Source: Persicitalea jodogahamensis
GTDB taxonomy: Bacteria; Bacteroidota; Bacteroidia; Cytophagales; Spirosomataceae
DNA: 64,000 bases
Direction: 5' to 3'
Assembly (NCBI RefSeq): GCF_014651615.1
Contig: NZ_BMXF01000003.1
Span: 248,001 to 312,000 of the forward strand
Below the pieces are notes generated by a model. The model saw nothing but the letters and a program-made list of their open reading frames with translations. It was not told where the DNA came from and did no database searches. Shown here one piece after another: positions 35,288 to 44,565 of this stretch (its first letter is position 1; each line of letters starts with the position of its first letter). The position numbers were made by a program, and so were the translations under genes.

Positions 35288-36574
35288 CTACCGCGTCAGC
35301 CGGTACATCAGCAGCGCCGACCGCTGGATCAAGGCCGGATATTCCTTCAAGTTGATGGTTTCACCCGGCGCGTGCGCACCGCTGCCGGAAGCACCAAGTC
35401 CGTCGAGGCAATCCACATATTCGGCGATGTAGGAAATGTCTCCCGCTCCCCGCGAACCCGGATCACCTGCTTTGACAGGACCCATGCCCAGATCTCGACT
35501 TACCTGATCCAGCACGGCCAGTACTTTGACGTTGCCCGGCTTGGGTTCCATGCCGGGAATGCCATCGGAAAACTCTATTTCGGCGGAGGTGCCGGGCAGG
35601 TTCCTGGCCACGATTTCACGCATTTTAGTGCGGGCATTTTCTTTCTGGCTTTCAGTCAGGAAACGCAGGTCGCCCGTGACGATGGTTTTCTGGGCCACGA
35701 TGTTGGTTTTGCCCACGCTTTCGCCTTTGGCAGTTTTGGGATCGTAGTTGACTTCGGTACCACCTACCATCACGCCAGGATTAAACGTCAAATACTGCTC
35801 CGCACTCAGCGTTTCGCGAAACTCGTTGAGAATGCGCGCTGCTTCGTAGATCGAACCATAGCCCGCTCTTTTTCCAAAAACTCCGGACGAATGCCCGGTT
35901 TGGCCGTGGGTAGTTAACTCCCAGCCGCTTGCGCCGCGGCGGGCCGTGGCCGCGATGCCGAAACTTTGCGCCGTCTCGTAAGCCAGGGCGATGTCGCAGG
36001 TTTTGGCGCGATCGATATAATCCTTCCGGCTCACCGAAGTAGGTTTGCCGGAACTTTCCTCGTCGCCCGTGAAATAAACGGTGATTGAGGTATTGTCCAG
36101 CAAACCGTTGGCGTGCAGGGCTTTCAGTGCAGCCACAATCATTACGTCTCCGCCCTTCATGTCGTTGGCTCCCTGCCCGGTGGCGGTGGAGTCGTTGAGT
36201 TTGGTAAAGGGCGTGAAGGGCATGGATTTTTCAAAAACCGTATCGAGGTGACCGATTAAAAAAAGTTTTTTACCCTGATTCCCCTTCCGCGTGGCTACAA
36301 AATGTCCGGCGCGATTGAGTGAATCGGGTAGTTTGACCCATTCAGTGGTAAAGCCCATCGCGTCGAACTCGCGCTTGAAGACGTCGCCCACGGCCCGTAC
36401 GCCCGCATGGTTAAGCGTGCCGCTGTTGATGTTCACTACTTCTTTCAGCAGGTCCAGCGTCTGAGGCATATCGGCTTTAACCTTGGCGATAATATTGACC
36501 TCAGGGGCTTTGAGATTTTGAGAGAAGACAATAAAAGGCAGCAGAAGAAGCGAAAAGAGGAAATGTTTTTTCAT
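35288..36574 (-). CDS. M20-family metallopeptidase (glutamate carboxypeptidase-like), exported
   Basis: 428 residues. Signal peptide (KKHFLFSLLLLPFIVFSQ), then dinuclear-zinc M20 core: LFLIGHLDTVFE with His/Asp ligands, GANDMKGGDVM, TGDEESSGK with the catalytic Glu, and the C-terminal HAPGE. The dimerisation domain lies in the middle (AARRGASGWELTTHGQTGHSSG). Probably releases C-terminal glutamate or acts on small peptides in the periplasm. Start 36574 rather than 36610 for the signal peptide. Single gene, convergent with the TsdA-like gene. Confidence 0.9.
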   Translation of the reverse strand: MKKHFLFSLLLLPFIVFSQNLKAPEVNIIAKVKADMPQTLDLLKEVVNINSGTLNHAGVRAVGDVFKREFDAMGFTTEWVKLPDSLNRAGHFVATRKGNQGKKLFLIGHLDTVFEKSMPFTPFTKLNDSTATGQGANDMKGGDVMIVAALKALHANGLLDNTSITVYFTGDEESSGKPTSVSRKDYIDRAKTCDIALAYETAQSFGIAATARRGASGWELTTHGQTGHSSGVFGKRAGYGSIYEAARILNEFRETLSAEQYLTFNPGVMVGGTEVNYDPKTAKGESVGKTNIVAQKTIVTGDLRFLTESQKENARTKMREIVARNLPGTSAEIEFSDGIPGMEPKPGNVKVLAVLDQVSRDLGMGPVKAGDPGSRGAGDISYIAEYVDCLDGLGASGSGAHAPGETINLKEYPALIQRSALLMYRLTR

Positions 36575-36607
36575 GAATAATGAGTCAAAAGGCGATCGGA
36601 ATTTTTC

Positions 36608-36615
36608 CAAAAATA
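36608..36615 (-). promoter_or_regulatory. -7 element (TATTTTTG) upstream of the M20 peptidase
   Basis: TATTTTTG on the minus strand, 34 nt before the start codon; no TTG at the expected spacing. Low confidence. Confidence 0.3.
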
Positions 36616-36784
36616 AAGAAATATCAGGAAGCCTGATCAGCCTGGAACAATAAGTTTATACCGCCTTCTGCTGTTTTTAGGAATCAAAAGCAGGTTTGGA
36701 CAAAAATTCGATGTGAAGACGGCACAGTTTTTTAAACTGCACTGTATTTGAATTTGATCATAGAATAACAAATTATATACAGAT

Positions 36785-37744
36785 ATGGATTGGGCTAAAA
36801 TGATTGGAAAAGGCGATTATTTTCAGGTGGCGGATGGCATTTGGGGTATGAAAGAATATTTCGTGAATGTGTACATGGTGCAGAATGAAGCGGACGGAAA
36901 GTGGGTGCTGATCGATACCGGATTGCCAATTTCGGGCAGCAGTGTCAAGAAAATGGCCGCAGACCTTTTCGGTGAGGATAACCGTCCTGCCTGCATTATT
37001 CTAACCCACGGCCATTTCGATCACGCGGGTTCAGTCAAGGAACTGGCTCAGGAATGGAATATTCAGGTGTATGCCCACAAAATGGAAATGCCCTATCTCA
37101 CAGGACGTTCCTCATATCCACCTGCAGATCCGACCGTAGGAGGCGGACTGATATCCACTCTTTCGTGGACATTTCCGATGACACCCATCGACATACGCAG
37201 GTGGGTGGTGGCCCTACCTGCCAACGGACACGTTCCGGGTCTGGACGGCTGGAAATGGCTCCATACGCCTGGCCACGCCCCGGGGCATGTGAGCTTGTGG
37301 CGTGAAGCCGATAAGACACTCATCGCGGGAGACGCACTGGCGACCGTACAAGCGGAGTCGGCCATGGCTACCGTTACGCAGCAGCAGGCAATCAACCGGC
37401 CGCCCGCCTTTGCTAATTACGATTGGGTCGCCGCCGAAAAATCTGTTCAGAAACTGGCCGATCTGAAGCCCAATGTAGTGGCAGCCGGTCATGGTCAACC
37501 CATGCGCGGCAAGGCCATGCAGCGGCAGCTCGATGGATTGGCGGATAATTTTTATCGTCAGGCTTTGCCCGCGCAAGGCCGCTACCGGAACCGTCCGGCA
37601 GTAGTTAATGCCAGCGGACTGGTGTTCATACCACCCAAAGAAAAAGAAAAAGATTCTACATTGAGTCTGATACTGGCTGGCGTAGCGGGTGTCGTGGCTT
37701 TCGGGGTAGTGATGCTTTTGCGACGGCGGCGGATAACGGCCTGA
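36785..37744 (+). CDS. MBL-fold metallo-hydrolase with C-terminal membrane tail
   Basis: 319 residues. Metallo-beta-lactamase fold with the metal motif THGHFDHAGS, downstream HTPGHAPGHVSLW and IAGDAL, and a distal His in AAGHGQPM. The C-terminus is a tail anchor (LSLILAGVAGVVAFGVVMLLRRRR) that is unusual for such hydrolases and would place the enzyme at the inner membrane. No signal peptide. Substrate unknown; glyoxalase II-like and lactonase-like members share these motifs. Confidence 0.88.
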   Translation: MDWAKMIGKGDYFQVADGIWGMKEYFVNVYMVQNEADGKWVLIDTGLPISGSSVKKMAADLFGEDNRPACIILTHGHFDHAGSVKELAQEWNIQVYAHKMEMPYLTGRSSYPPADPTVGGGLISTLSWTFPMTPIDIRRWVVALPANGHVPGLDGWKWLHTPGHAPGHVSLWREADKTLIAGDALATVQAESAMATVTQQQAINRPPAFANYDWVAAEKSVQKLADLKPNVVAAGHGQPMRGKAMQRQLDGLADNFYRQALPAQGRYRNRPAVVNASGLVFIPPKEKEKDSTLSLILAGVAGVVAFGVVMLLRRRRITA

Positions 37745-37758
37745 GTAATGTTAATTTC

Positions 37759-37795
37759 AGTACTGCCAGCGTTTTGGTCGCTGGCAGTACTTTTA
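37759..37795. terminator. Intrinsic terminator
   Basis: 13-bp stem AGTACTGCCAGCG / CGCTGGCAGTACT with loop TTTTGGT and a short T run. It overlaps the end of the convergent M61 gene region. Confidence 0.85.
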
Positions 37796-39601
37796 CTTCC
37801 CGCCTAGCCAGCTTTGCCTTTTTTCTCCAACTTTTGCGGCCAATTTTCCCTCGAACAACACGGTAGTGTACGAAGCGTCCGCTCCCAGCGTCAACTCGGT
37901 GGTTCTGGGTTGACCGAATCGCTCGAAATCTACCTTTACTTTATCACCTGATTTATAGGCCGCCAGCAGATTCTGCGGATTGGCGTCCTCGGAAACAGGC
38001 CTGCCACCAATAGAAGTAATTTTGTCACCTTTGGCCAACCCAGCCTGATAGGCTGCACTGCCTTCCATAGGTTGAGCAACCAGCGTGGCTGCCCGATCAC
38101 GGACATCCAGATAGGCACCCAGGTATGCCTTTCCTTTGCCCGGTTGCTCAAAATGGACACCAGCGGACTCCAGTAGTTTTTTGTAATCCGGCATTTGGGA
38201 ATCAAAGACGTATTTGGCAAAGAATTCCTTGCCGAATTTTTCGCCTGCATAGGTTTCCAGTGCCAACTGCAAATCCCGTGCGGTATAAGGTATCTCAGGC
38301 TTGCCGTAGGTTTTCCAAACATACTGCATGAAGCCGTCGAGTGATAAACCTCCATCCATATCTCGCAGCGAAAGGTCCAGGGCCAGGCCCAGCACGCTGC
38401 CGTAGGTATAGTAAGAAATGAAGGTGTTCTCGCGATTGACGGGATCGATGGAAGCGGCGGCGTCCACGAAGGGGGCCTGGTAACTCATTTCCACAGGGTT
38501 GAAGTACTTGCGGGCGGGTGAATTGATAACGTAGTTAAGGCTGCCCGCCAGCCCGTCGACATACTCCTTTTGCGAAATGACCCCCGCCCGACAGAGCATC
38601 AGTCCTGTATAATATTGCGTGAACCCCTCGGCAAACCACAGCTCGCCCGACATGTTGGCCTCCATATAATCGAACGGTTGCAGCGACTTGGGACGAATGC
38701 GTTCCACGTTCCAGCCGTGAAAAAACTCGTGAGCTACCGTTCCCGCGTTGCGGTTCAGGCCACCGTTGGCCAGGCTGCGGGTGCTGGTCAGTACCGTCGA
38801 GTTGCGGTGCTCCATGCCATCGCCCGAAACATTGTCCATATAGCAGGCAAGAAAAGTATAGGTTCCGAAATCATAGTCGGGTAATTCGCCATAAACGGCC
38901 TTTTCCTGGACTACAATTTTTTTGACACTTTCCATGTAAGTATCCAGTTCGGCATCGGTACCAGCATGGTGCAGCGCGAAGCGGATTGTATAGGATTTTC
39001 CGTTGGATGTCTCGGTAAACTCCCGCATCGAGAAATTGCTGATTTCCGTGGGGCTGTCCATGAAGTAGTCGAGGTTGGGGGCCGAATACATGCCCCCGCC
39101 CAGCGGCCGCAGTTGTGTGGCTACTTTCCAGTTCAGGTCAGTACGCGGCTTGAAATGCACGCGGATGGGCCGTTGGGAATAGTCGGGAGCATACATGAAC
39201 GTGGCCGGGATGTTAAGATGGGCGTGGGTTTCGTCGATCTGCGAGTAAGTACCGTCACCCCGGTCGGCGAACAGCGTATAAGTAATCCTGACGGTTCCGT
39301 TGTGGCCACTGACATTCCATTGGTAGGGGTTAGGCCGGGTGACGGAAAGCGGCTTGCCATTCTCGTCGGTAGCTTTCACATCATACACATTCTTGGCAAA
39401 CTCGTGCAGGGCGTACCGGCCCGGCGAGGTGCGGCTCATTCGAAGGGCCAACACCTCCGATTCCAGTCCCAGAAAGGTGGCGGATACCCGCGCCTCATGG
39501 TGAACAGCGTTGGGGAACTCAATCTCGTATTCGTGGGCGGTCTGGCCCATAAGCAGGAGGGAGGAAAGCAGGAGAGGACAAAGGCAGTAGATGAATTTCA
39601 T
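37793..39601 (-). CDS. M61-family aminopeptidase with PDZ domain, exported
   Basis: 602 residues. Signal peptide (KFIYCLCPLLLSSLLLMGQ), an N-terminal beta domain, zinc-protease core HEFFHGWNVERIRPKSL with HExxH at 291-295 and the third ligand in WFAEGFTQYY (Glu325), and a C-terminal PDZ domain (~500-590; GLAKGDKITSIGGRPVSED). Matches glycyl aminopeptidases (M61). Periplasmic peptide turnover is expected. Start 39601 is used because the frame continues upstream without a signal peptide. Confidence 0.92.
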   Translation of the reverse strand: MKFIYCLCPLLLSSLLLMGQTAHEYEIEFPNAVHHEARVSATFLGLESEVLALRMSRTSPGRYALHEFAKNVYDVKATDENGKPLSVTRPNPYQWNVSGHNGTVRITYTLFADRGDGTYSQIDETHAHLNIPATFMYAPDYSQRPIRVHFKPRTDLNWKVATQLRPLGGGMYSAPNLDYFMDSPTEISNFSMREFTETSNGKSYTIRFALHHAGTDAELDTYMESVKKIVVQEKAVYGELPDYDFGTYTFLACYMDNVSGDGMEHRNSTVLTSTRSLANGGLNRNAGTVAHEFFHGWNVERIRPKSLQPFDYMEANMSGELWFAEGFTQYYTGLMLCRAGVISQKEYVDGLAGSLNYVINSPARKYFNPVEMSYQAPFVDAAASIDPVNRENTFISYYTYGSVLGLALDLSLRDMDGGLSLDGFMQYVWKTYGKPEIPYTARDLQLALETYAGEKFGKEFFAKYVFDSQMPDYKKLLESAGVHFEQPGKGKAYLGAYLDVRDRAATLVAQPMEGSAAYQAGLAKGDKITSIGGRPVSEDANPQNLLAAYKSGDKVKVDFERFGQPRTTELTLGADASYTTVLFEGKLAAKVGEKRQSWLGGK

Positions 39602-39672
39602 ACAGGGCAGGATTGGTAAATCGATAGTTATGAACGCAGGAGCATCGGGCTTGGTTTGCCCCTGAATCCTGA

Positions 39673-39706
39673 CAAAGTTAAGCGGCACAGTTTTTTATCC
39701 TACCAA
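39673..39706 (-). promoter_or_regulatory. Candidate promoter for the M61 peptidase
   Basis: TAACTTTG (39673-39680) preceded on the minus strand by TTG (39704-39706) with a 23-nt spacer, longer than usual. Confidence 0.35.
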
Positions 39707-39746
39707 TCACCACCGCGAAATTCCAAACACTCAAATTTTCTCTTTC

Positions 39747-40673
39747 ATGCGCATCGGCTACGCCTGCATCAATATGTTCTTGGCAGAAAACAAAATCACC
39801 GTCAACCGCTCGATGGTGAAGAAGACTTTTCTGGCCAAGGGCCCGGCCTACGCGTCGGAGCTGGCGCTGAAAAACGTCACCGATCTGGAAAATATAACCG
39901 ACTGGAACATCGAGAACAAACTACTGCTTTACCGCATGAGCAGCGATATGTTTCCCTGGATGAGTGAATACGAATTCAGCGATCTGCCTGACATTGCCGC
40001 CATCCGGGAGGTACTTTCGCGGATAGGTAAAAAAGCGCAGACCGCCGACCTTCGGCTGACGTTTCATCCCGGCCCGTTCAACGTACTGGCGTCCAAGAGC
40101 GCCGATGTGCTGCGCAAAACCAACAAGGAACTGCGTCAGCACGGCGAAATCATGGATATGCTGGGACTACCCCGCAGTCCTTTTGCCAAAATCAACCTGC
40201 ACGTAGGTGGTGCTTATGGTGACAAAGCCTCGGCCATCGATCGCTTTTGCGCGAACTACCAGCTACTATCCGACACCGCCCGCCTGCGGCTGACAGTCGA
40301 AAATGACGATCGGGGCAACCTCTTCACAACGGAAGATTTGGTGGAAGCCCATCGGCGTAGCGGTATTCCGGTAGTTTTCGACTACCACCACCATCAACTC
40401 AATCCTGGTGAATGGGGCGAAGAGAGAGCCATGGCCGCCGCCACCTCGACCTGGCCGACGGGCATTACGCCCATCGTGCACTATTCCAGCTCGCGCCGCG
40501 CCTTCGAAGAGCCGCTGGTGAGCCAGGTCGCGCATGCCGACTATGTCTACGATTTTATCGATTTGTACGGTCGGGAGGCTGACATCATGCTGGAAGCCAA
40601 GGCCAAGGAGCAAGCGGTACTGCGGTATCTAAAAGAATTTCCTGCCCGTATCGATAGGCAGACTGCTCGTTGA
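39747..40673 (+). CDS. uvsE: UV damage endonuclease (UVDE)
   Basis: 308 residues, the normal length. TIM-barrel UvdE motifs: RIGYACINMFL at the start, WNIENKLLLYRMSSDMFPWMSEY, LRLTFHPGPFNVLAS, INLHVGGAYGDK, LTVENDDRG and FDYHHHQLNPG, which carry the metal-binding His/Glu/Asp. Nicks 5' to UV photoproducts and some other lesions. First gene of a co-directional run with a small ORF, nth and nfi. Confidence 0.93.
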   Translation: MRIGYACINMFLAENKITVNRSMVKKTFLAKGPAYASELALKNVTDLENITDWNIENKLLLYRMSSDMFPWMSEYEFSDLPDIAAIREVLSRIGKKAQTADLRLTFHPGPFNVLASKSADVLRKTNKELRQHGEIMDMLGLPRSPFAKINLHVGGAYGDKASAIDRFCANYQLLSDTARLRLTVENDDRGNLFTTEDLVEAHRRSGIPVVFDYHHHQLNPGEWGEERAMAAATSTWPTGITPIVHYSSSRRAFEEPLVSQVAHADYVYDFIDLYGREADIMLEAKAKEQAVLRYLKEFPARIDRQTAR

Positions 40674-40720
40674 ATGGCTTATTCTGCCTGTGTTTTTGTA
40701 AATGATAAAAGCTGAATATC

Positions 40721-40969
40721 ATGAAGATAGGAGATAAATTGCTTAAAAAGCTGCAAAAAACCTATGCGCCCTCCACCATGATTGATTTCACTTTCGAGCG
40801 CTACGATGCCGCTATGAAGACTGACGAAGCAGGGCACCCCATCTTGCTATTTGTGGGTAAAAAAGATGATAAGGGAAAAATCAAAGGCCATCGCTTCGTC
40901 CGCACGCTCATAAGGGATCAAGCCGACAAAGTCATCAAAGACCATTGGGACAACCACGGGAAAGTTTAG
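40721..40969 (+). CDS. Small conserved-looking protein, 82 aa
   Basis: Not recognised. A basic, helical/strand protein (KIGDKLLKKLQKTYAPST, HRFVRTLIRDQADKVIKDHW). It ends 11 nt before the nth start, so it is probably translated from the same transcript as the repair genes. Codon use matches the neighbours. It could be a nucleic-acid-binding or accessory factor, but nothing in the sequence proves that. Confidence 0.65.
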   Translation: MKIGDKLLKKLQKTYAPSTMIDFTFERYDAAMKTDEAGHPILLFVGKKDDKGKIKGHRFVRTLIRDQADKVIKDHWDNHGKV

Positions 40970-40980
40970 CCACACCGACC

Positions 40981-41643
40981 ATGAAAGAAAAATTTGACCT
41001 GAGAAAAGTCCTCAGCCTCATTGAAGACGCCATTCGCCCCTTCCCCAAAGCTGCCATGTTCGAGTTGTCGAAGCGGGGTTACGATTCGCTTTTTGAGCAA
41101 TTGATTTCCTGCGTAGTTTCCATTCGCACCCTTGATGAGACTACAATTCCCGTGTCGCTGCGGCTGTTCGCCGAAGCCCGTACACCGCAGGAGGTAGTGA
41201 ATCTTGGCCCCGAACGGCTTACCACGCTACTCTACGGCAGCACCTATCCCGAGCAGAAAACCAATACAATCCTGGGGATCGCAAAAGCTGCCGTCGAAGA
41301 ATATGCCGGTGAACTACCCGCCGACTTTACTAAATTAACCGCCCTGAAAGGCGTCGGCCCCAAGTGCGCTAACCTGGCCCTTGGCGTGGCGGCAGGCCAT
41401 CAGGCGATCAGCGTGGACGTTCACGTCCACCGCGTCGTCAATCGCTGGGGTTATGTTGACACCAAGCAGCCCGAGCAGTCGCTGAAAGTGCTGGAACAAA
41501 AAGTACCCATAGAACTCTGGACTGAAATCAACCGCCTCCTCATGCCCTTTGGCAAGCACATCTGCACGGGTAATCTGCCAAAATGTTCCACCTGTCCCGT
41601 GCTGCCCTATTGTGAGCAAGTAGGTGTGACGAAACACCGATGA
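40981..41643 (+). CDS. nth: Endonuclease III (DNA glycosylase/AP lyase)
   Basis: 220 residues. HhH-GPD fold: ALKGVGPKCANLALGVA holds the hairpin and the catalytic lysine (GPK), followed by the catalytic Asp in VDVHVHRV; the C-terminus binds a [4Fe-4S] cluster through CTGNLPKCSTCPVLPYC. Excises oxidised pyrimidines. Start 40981 (MKEKFDLRK) rather than 40945, whose extra residues overlap the preceding gene. Confidence 0.95.
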   Translation: MKEKFDLRKVLSLIEDAIRPFPKAAMFELSKRGYDSLFEQLISCVVSIRTLDETTIPVSLRLFAEARTPQEVVNLGPERLTTLLYGSTYPEQKTNTILGIAKAAVEEYAGELPADFTKLTALKGVGPKCANLALGVAAGHQAISVDVHVHRVVNRWGYVDTKQPEQSLKVLEQKVPIELWTEINRLLMPFGKHICTGNLPKCSTCPVLPYCEQVGVTKHR

Positions 41644-41737
41644 GGCTATGGGCCATCGGCTTTCGGCGTTTGGTTTTTGGTTTTAGATTAAGTTGCTGAT
41701 ATGTAGTTGATTGATAATTTTTATTCCTCACTAAAAA

Positions 41738-42424
41738 ATGGCATTCCACCTCACTCTGCATCCCTGGAACGTTACGCCCGCCGAAGCGGTGGGGTTGCAG
41801 GAAGAACTGCGGCAGCATATCGTTATAGAACCACTATCCAACCCACCCGAAACGATTGCGGGCTGTGATATTTCATTTAACAAGTACGAGGAAACCGTTT
41901 ACGCTGGTATAGTGGTGTTGCGCCTAGATACGCTGGAAGTGATAGAGGAAGCGGGGGTGGTTACGACGGCATCGTTTCCCTACGTACCCGGACTATTGAC
42001 GTTCCGGGAAGGCCCGGCCCTGCTGGAAGCCTGGCAAAAGCTTAAAACTGTTCCCGACGTGGTCATGTTTGATGGTCATGGCCTGGCGCACCCACGACGC
42101 CTGGGCATTGCAACCCACATGGGCTTGTGGCTCGATCGTCCGACTTTCGGTTGTGGTAAATCGGTATTAGTTGGTACTTTCTCCGAACCTGCTCTTGAAC
42201 GCGGCCACTGGTCGCCCATGATGCACAAAGGTGAAACCATTGGTGCGGCGTTAAGGACCAAGAACAAAGTCAATCCGGTGTTCATTTCGCCCGGCCATCT
42301 GATCGATCTACCCGCAGCCCTTGACCTGACGCTTCGCTGCGATGGCGGCTATCGTCTTCCCGAGCCCACGCGAAGAGCTCATTTATTTGTGAATGAGTTG
42401 CGTCAGAAAGGCGGAAAGGAGTAA
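41738..42424 (+). CDS. nfi: Endonuclease V
   Basis: 228 residues. Motifs of the family: the first catalytic Asp in GCDISF, YVPGLLTFREGPALLEAW, DVVMFDGHGLAHPRRLGIA, and VLVGTF followed by GAALRTKNKVNPVFISPGH. Cleaves at deaminated bases (hypoxanthine in DNA, inosine in RNA). Third repair enzyme in the same orientation within 3 kb. A strong terminator follows. Confidence 0.95.
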   Translation: MAFHLTLHPWNVTPAEAVGLQEELRQHIVIEPLSNPPETIAGCDISFNKYEETVYAGIVVLRLDTLEVIEEAGVVTTASFPYVPGLLTFREGPALLEAWQKLKTVPDVVMFDGHGLAHPRRLGIATHMGLWLDRPTFGCGKSVLVGTFSEPALERGHWSPMMHKGETIGAALRTKNKVNPVFISPGHLIDLPAALDLTLRCDGGYRLPEPTRRAHLFVNELRQKGGKE

Positions 42425-42430
42425 AAATAA

Positions 42431-42468
42431 AAAAGAAGCCCCGCCGGAATTTCGGCGGGGCTTCTTTT
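42431..42468. terminator. Bidirectional intrinsic terminator
   Basis: 16-bp stem AAAAGAAGCCCCGCCG / CGGCGGGGCTTCTTTT around loop GAATTT, serving the convergent nfi and HPF genes. Confidence 0.93.
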
Positions 42469-42482
42469 AGGAAAACTGAAGA

Positions 42483-42797
42483 TCAATAATTTCTCGCCTT
42501 CTCTTTGGCGGAAGTAAGCGTTGCCTTCAAAGTATCCAGGGCCACGTTGATGGCTTGCATAATGGTGTCCTGCTTTTCGGTGACTACGATGGGTGCCATG
42601 CCTTCCATGCGGGCTTCCATCAGGCAGCGCTTATCCTGACTGCCTTCTTTATCGCCGTTTTCATCCGAAAGGTGAACTTCCACGCGGGTGAGTTGCTTGC
42701 TGAATCGGCTCAGCTTATCATTAATCAGCGCATCAAGTTCCGCTTCAAACGCTTCGTGGACTGTAATGTGGTTATCAGTGTTTATTTGAATGATCAT
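42483..42797 (-). CDS. Ribosome hibernation-promoting factor, HPF/YfiA family
   Basis: 104 residues, short HPF type. Begins IIQINTDNHITVHEAFEAELDALI, then VEVHLSDENGDKEG, CLMEARMEGMAPIVVTEKQDTIMQAI, the beta-alpha-beta-beta-beta-alpha ribosome-binding fold; no long C-terminal dimerisation domain. Binds the decoding region of the small subunit when growth slows. Single gene. Confidence 0.9.
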   Translation of the reverse strand: MIIQINTDNHITVHEAFEAELDALINDKLSRFSKQLTRVEVHLSDENGDKEGSQDKRCLMEARMEGMAPIVVTEKQDTIMQAINVALDTLKATLTSAKEKARNY

Positions 42798-42904
42798 CTT
42801 TTTAGTGGATAGTTGAATGTAATAGTAATGGTAGCCTTAAAAGAGCTAACAACACATTGCGTGCGTCTGTTTCCGCTAAAAGAACAATGCCACCCAAACT
42901 CAAC

Positions 42905-44446
42905 TCATTCAACGCCCCCCTTCCGCGTCGGTGACCTTTGCTCCGGCCAGGATGTCGGCTCGCCGTTCCGGCTAATGGGCACACGCCTTTCCTTGCTGGT
43001 ACTTTTATCGTCCTCACTCGCCATGTATACCAGAATCGCGGCCAGGATCACATTGTCCTCCACATCATCGAAAACAATCTTATCGTAAGTGTCCAGATTG
43101 GTGTGCCAGGTGTAGTTGCCGTATGACCAGCTCAGCGAACTAAGTGAAAATGCGGGAACGCCAGCCGCCAGAAAAGAGGCATAGTCCGAACCGCCCCCGC
43201 CGGGATTGCCGGGAAAATCATACTTGATGTCTTTCTTAATGTCACGAGGTACTTCGCGGAGCCAGCGGCCCAGGTAGTCGTAAGCATCCACGAAACCCTG
43301 GCCCGAAATATTGGCTACGCGGCCCGTACCGTTATCCTGGTTGAAAAGCGCCTGAATTTTCGGCATCATATCGGGATGGTCTTCGACGAAGGCCCGCGAG
43401 CCGTTCAGTCCCTGTTCCTCGCTGCCCCAGTGGCCCACCAGGATTGTGCGCTTAGGGTTAGGATAAATCTTTTTCAAAACCCGCATGGTTTCCATCATTG
43501 TAATGGTACCCGTACCGTTATCGGTCGCACCCGTGCCTCCGTCCCAGGAATCGAAGTGGGCCGAAAGCATCACGTACTCGTCAGGCTTTTCGGTGCCTTT
43601 GATTTCGGCAATGGTGTTAAAGGTCGGCACCACACCCGTTTCCTTCGACTCCGCCACCAGGTTAATCATCGGCTTATCACCGCTTTCAACGAGTCGGTAA
43701 ACCAGACCGTAATCTTCCACACTCAGGTCGATGGTCGGTACTTTTTTGGTGTAAGCGCCGAAGATCTTATTGGCTCCGAAGCCCTGCGACCAGTACGATG
43801 AAATGATGCCCACGGCCCCGGCTTCTTCGAGGGCGGCGGGTAGTTCGCGGCGACCCAGGCCTGACTTGCGTAGTCGCTCATTCCAGGCCGTAGTCATTTC
43901 GTCTCGCTCCTTTTTCATTTTATCGAAAGACTCCTCAGTTGCGAACTCTTTCCAGTTATAGTCGGGACGTCCGGTGGGCTGCAGCATCGAAATCATCACC
44001 AGCTTGCCCTTGGCGTTAGGTAGCCATTTCAGGAAAGCCAGCGAATCGGCGAACTCGGGGAGGATAATGACCTCCGCCTTCACGCCGCCCTTCGGGGTGG
44101 GCGGACTCCACGCCAACTGAGTGCCCGACAATGTCTTGACCCAGGGACTCACCAAGTCGATGTGAGTGATGCCGCGCTCCCAGCCGCGCCACTCGCCCCA
44201 CTTTTCATTGCGGGCCTGAATGCCCCATGATTCATATTTTTTTACCGCCCAATCGTGGGCTTTCTTCATACCGGGGCTACCTACCAGGCGCGGGCCGATG
44301 CCATCCATCAGTTCATGAGCAATGACTTTAAGCTGGGAGTTGGTTTCTTCTTCTTTGACGATCTTGTCGATGACGTCATTTTGTGCCTGAGCAAAAGAAA
44401 ATAAGGTGACGAGGAAAAGTAATAGTAGACTGTACTGCTTTTTCAT
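42905..44446 (-). CDS. M28-family metallopeptidase, exported
   Basis: 513 residues. Signal peptide (KKQYSLLLLFLVTLFSFAQA), a PA-like inserted domain (~95-270), then the M28 core with zinc ligands His297 and Asp309 (AHFDSWDGGTGATDNG), Glu343/344 (HWGSEEQG), Asp371 and His448 (WHTNLDT). The C-terminus is an unusual ~35-residue Arg/Lys/Ser-rich tail (RRVPISRNGEP...). Aminopeptidase or carboxypeptidase acting outside the cytoplasm. Start 44446 rather than 44656, where the extra 70 residues lack a signal. Confidence 0.9.
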   Translation of the reverse strand: MKKQYSLLLLFLVTLFSFAQAQNDVIDKIVKEEETNSQLKVIAHELMDGIGPRLVGSPGMKKAHDWAVKKYESWGIQARNEKWGEWRGWERGITHIDLVSPWVKTLSGTQLAWSPPTPKGGVKAEVIILPEFADSLAFLKWLPNAKGKLVMISMLQPTGRPDYNWKEFATEESFDKMKKERDEMTTAWNERLRKSGLGRRELPAALEEAGAVGIISSYWSQGFGANKIFGAYTKKVPTIDLSVEDYGLVYRLVESGDKPMINLVAESKETGVVPTFNTIAEIKGTEKPDEYVMLSAHFDSWDGGTGATDNGTGTITMMETMRVLKKIYPNPKRTILVGHWGSEEQGLNGSRAFVEDHPDMMPKIQALFNQDNGTGRVANISGQGFVDAYDYLGRWLREVPRDIKKDIKYDFPGNPGGGGSDYASFLAAGVPAFSLSSLSWSYGNYTWHTNLDTYDKIVFDDVEDNVILAAILVYMASEDDKSTSKERRVPISRNGEPTSWPEQRSPTRKGGVE

Positions 44447-44565
44447 GTGAATTGGGGATTTTTTAGTTGTTGGGCTAAATATATCGGCTAATAGGGAGAA
44501 AACCTTGTTAAAAACAGGATTTGCAAAGTACCCTACCGTTTTTGACTCTGATAGGCGAGTGCGAT

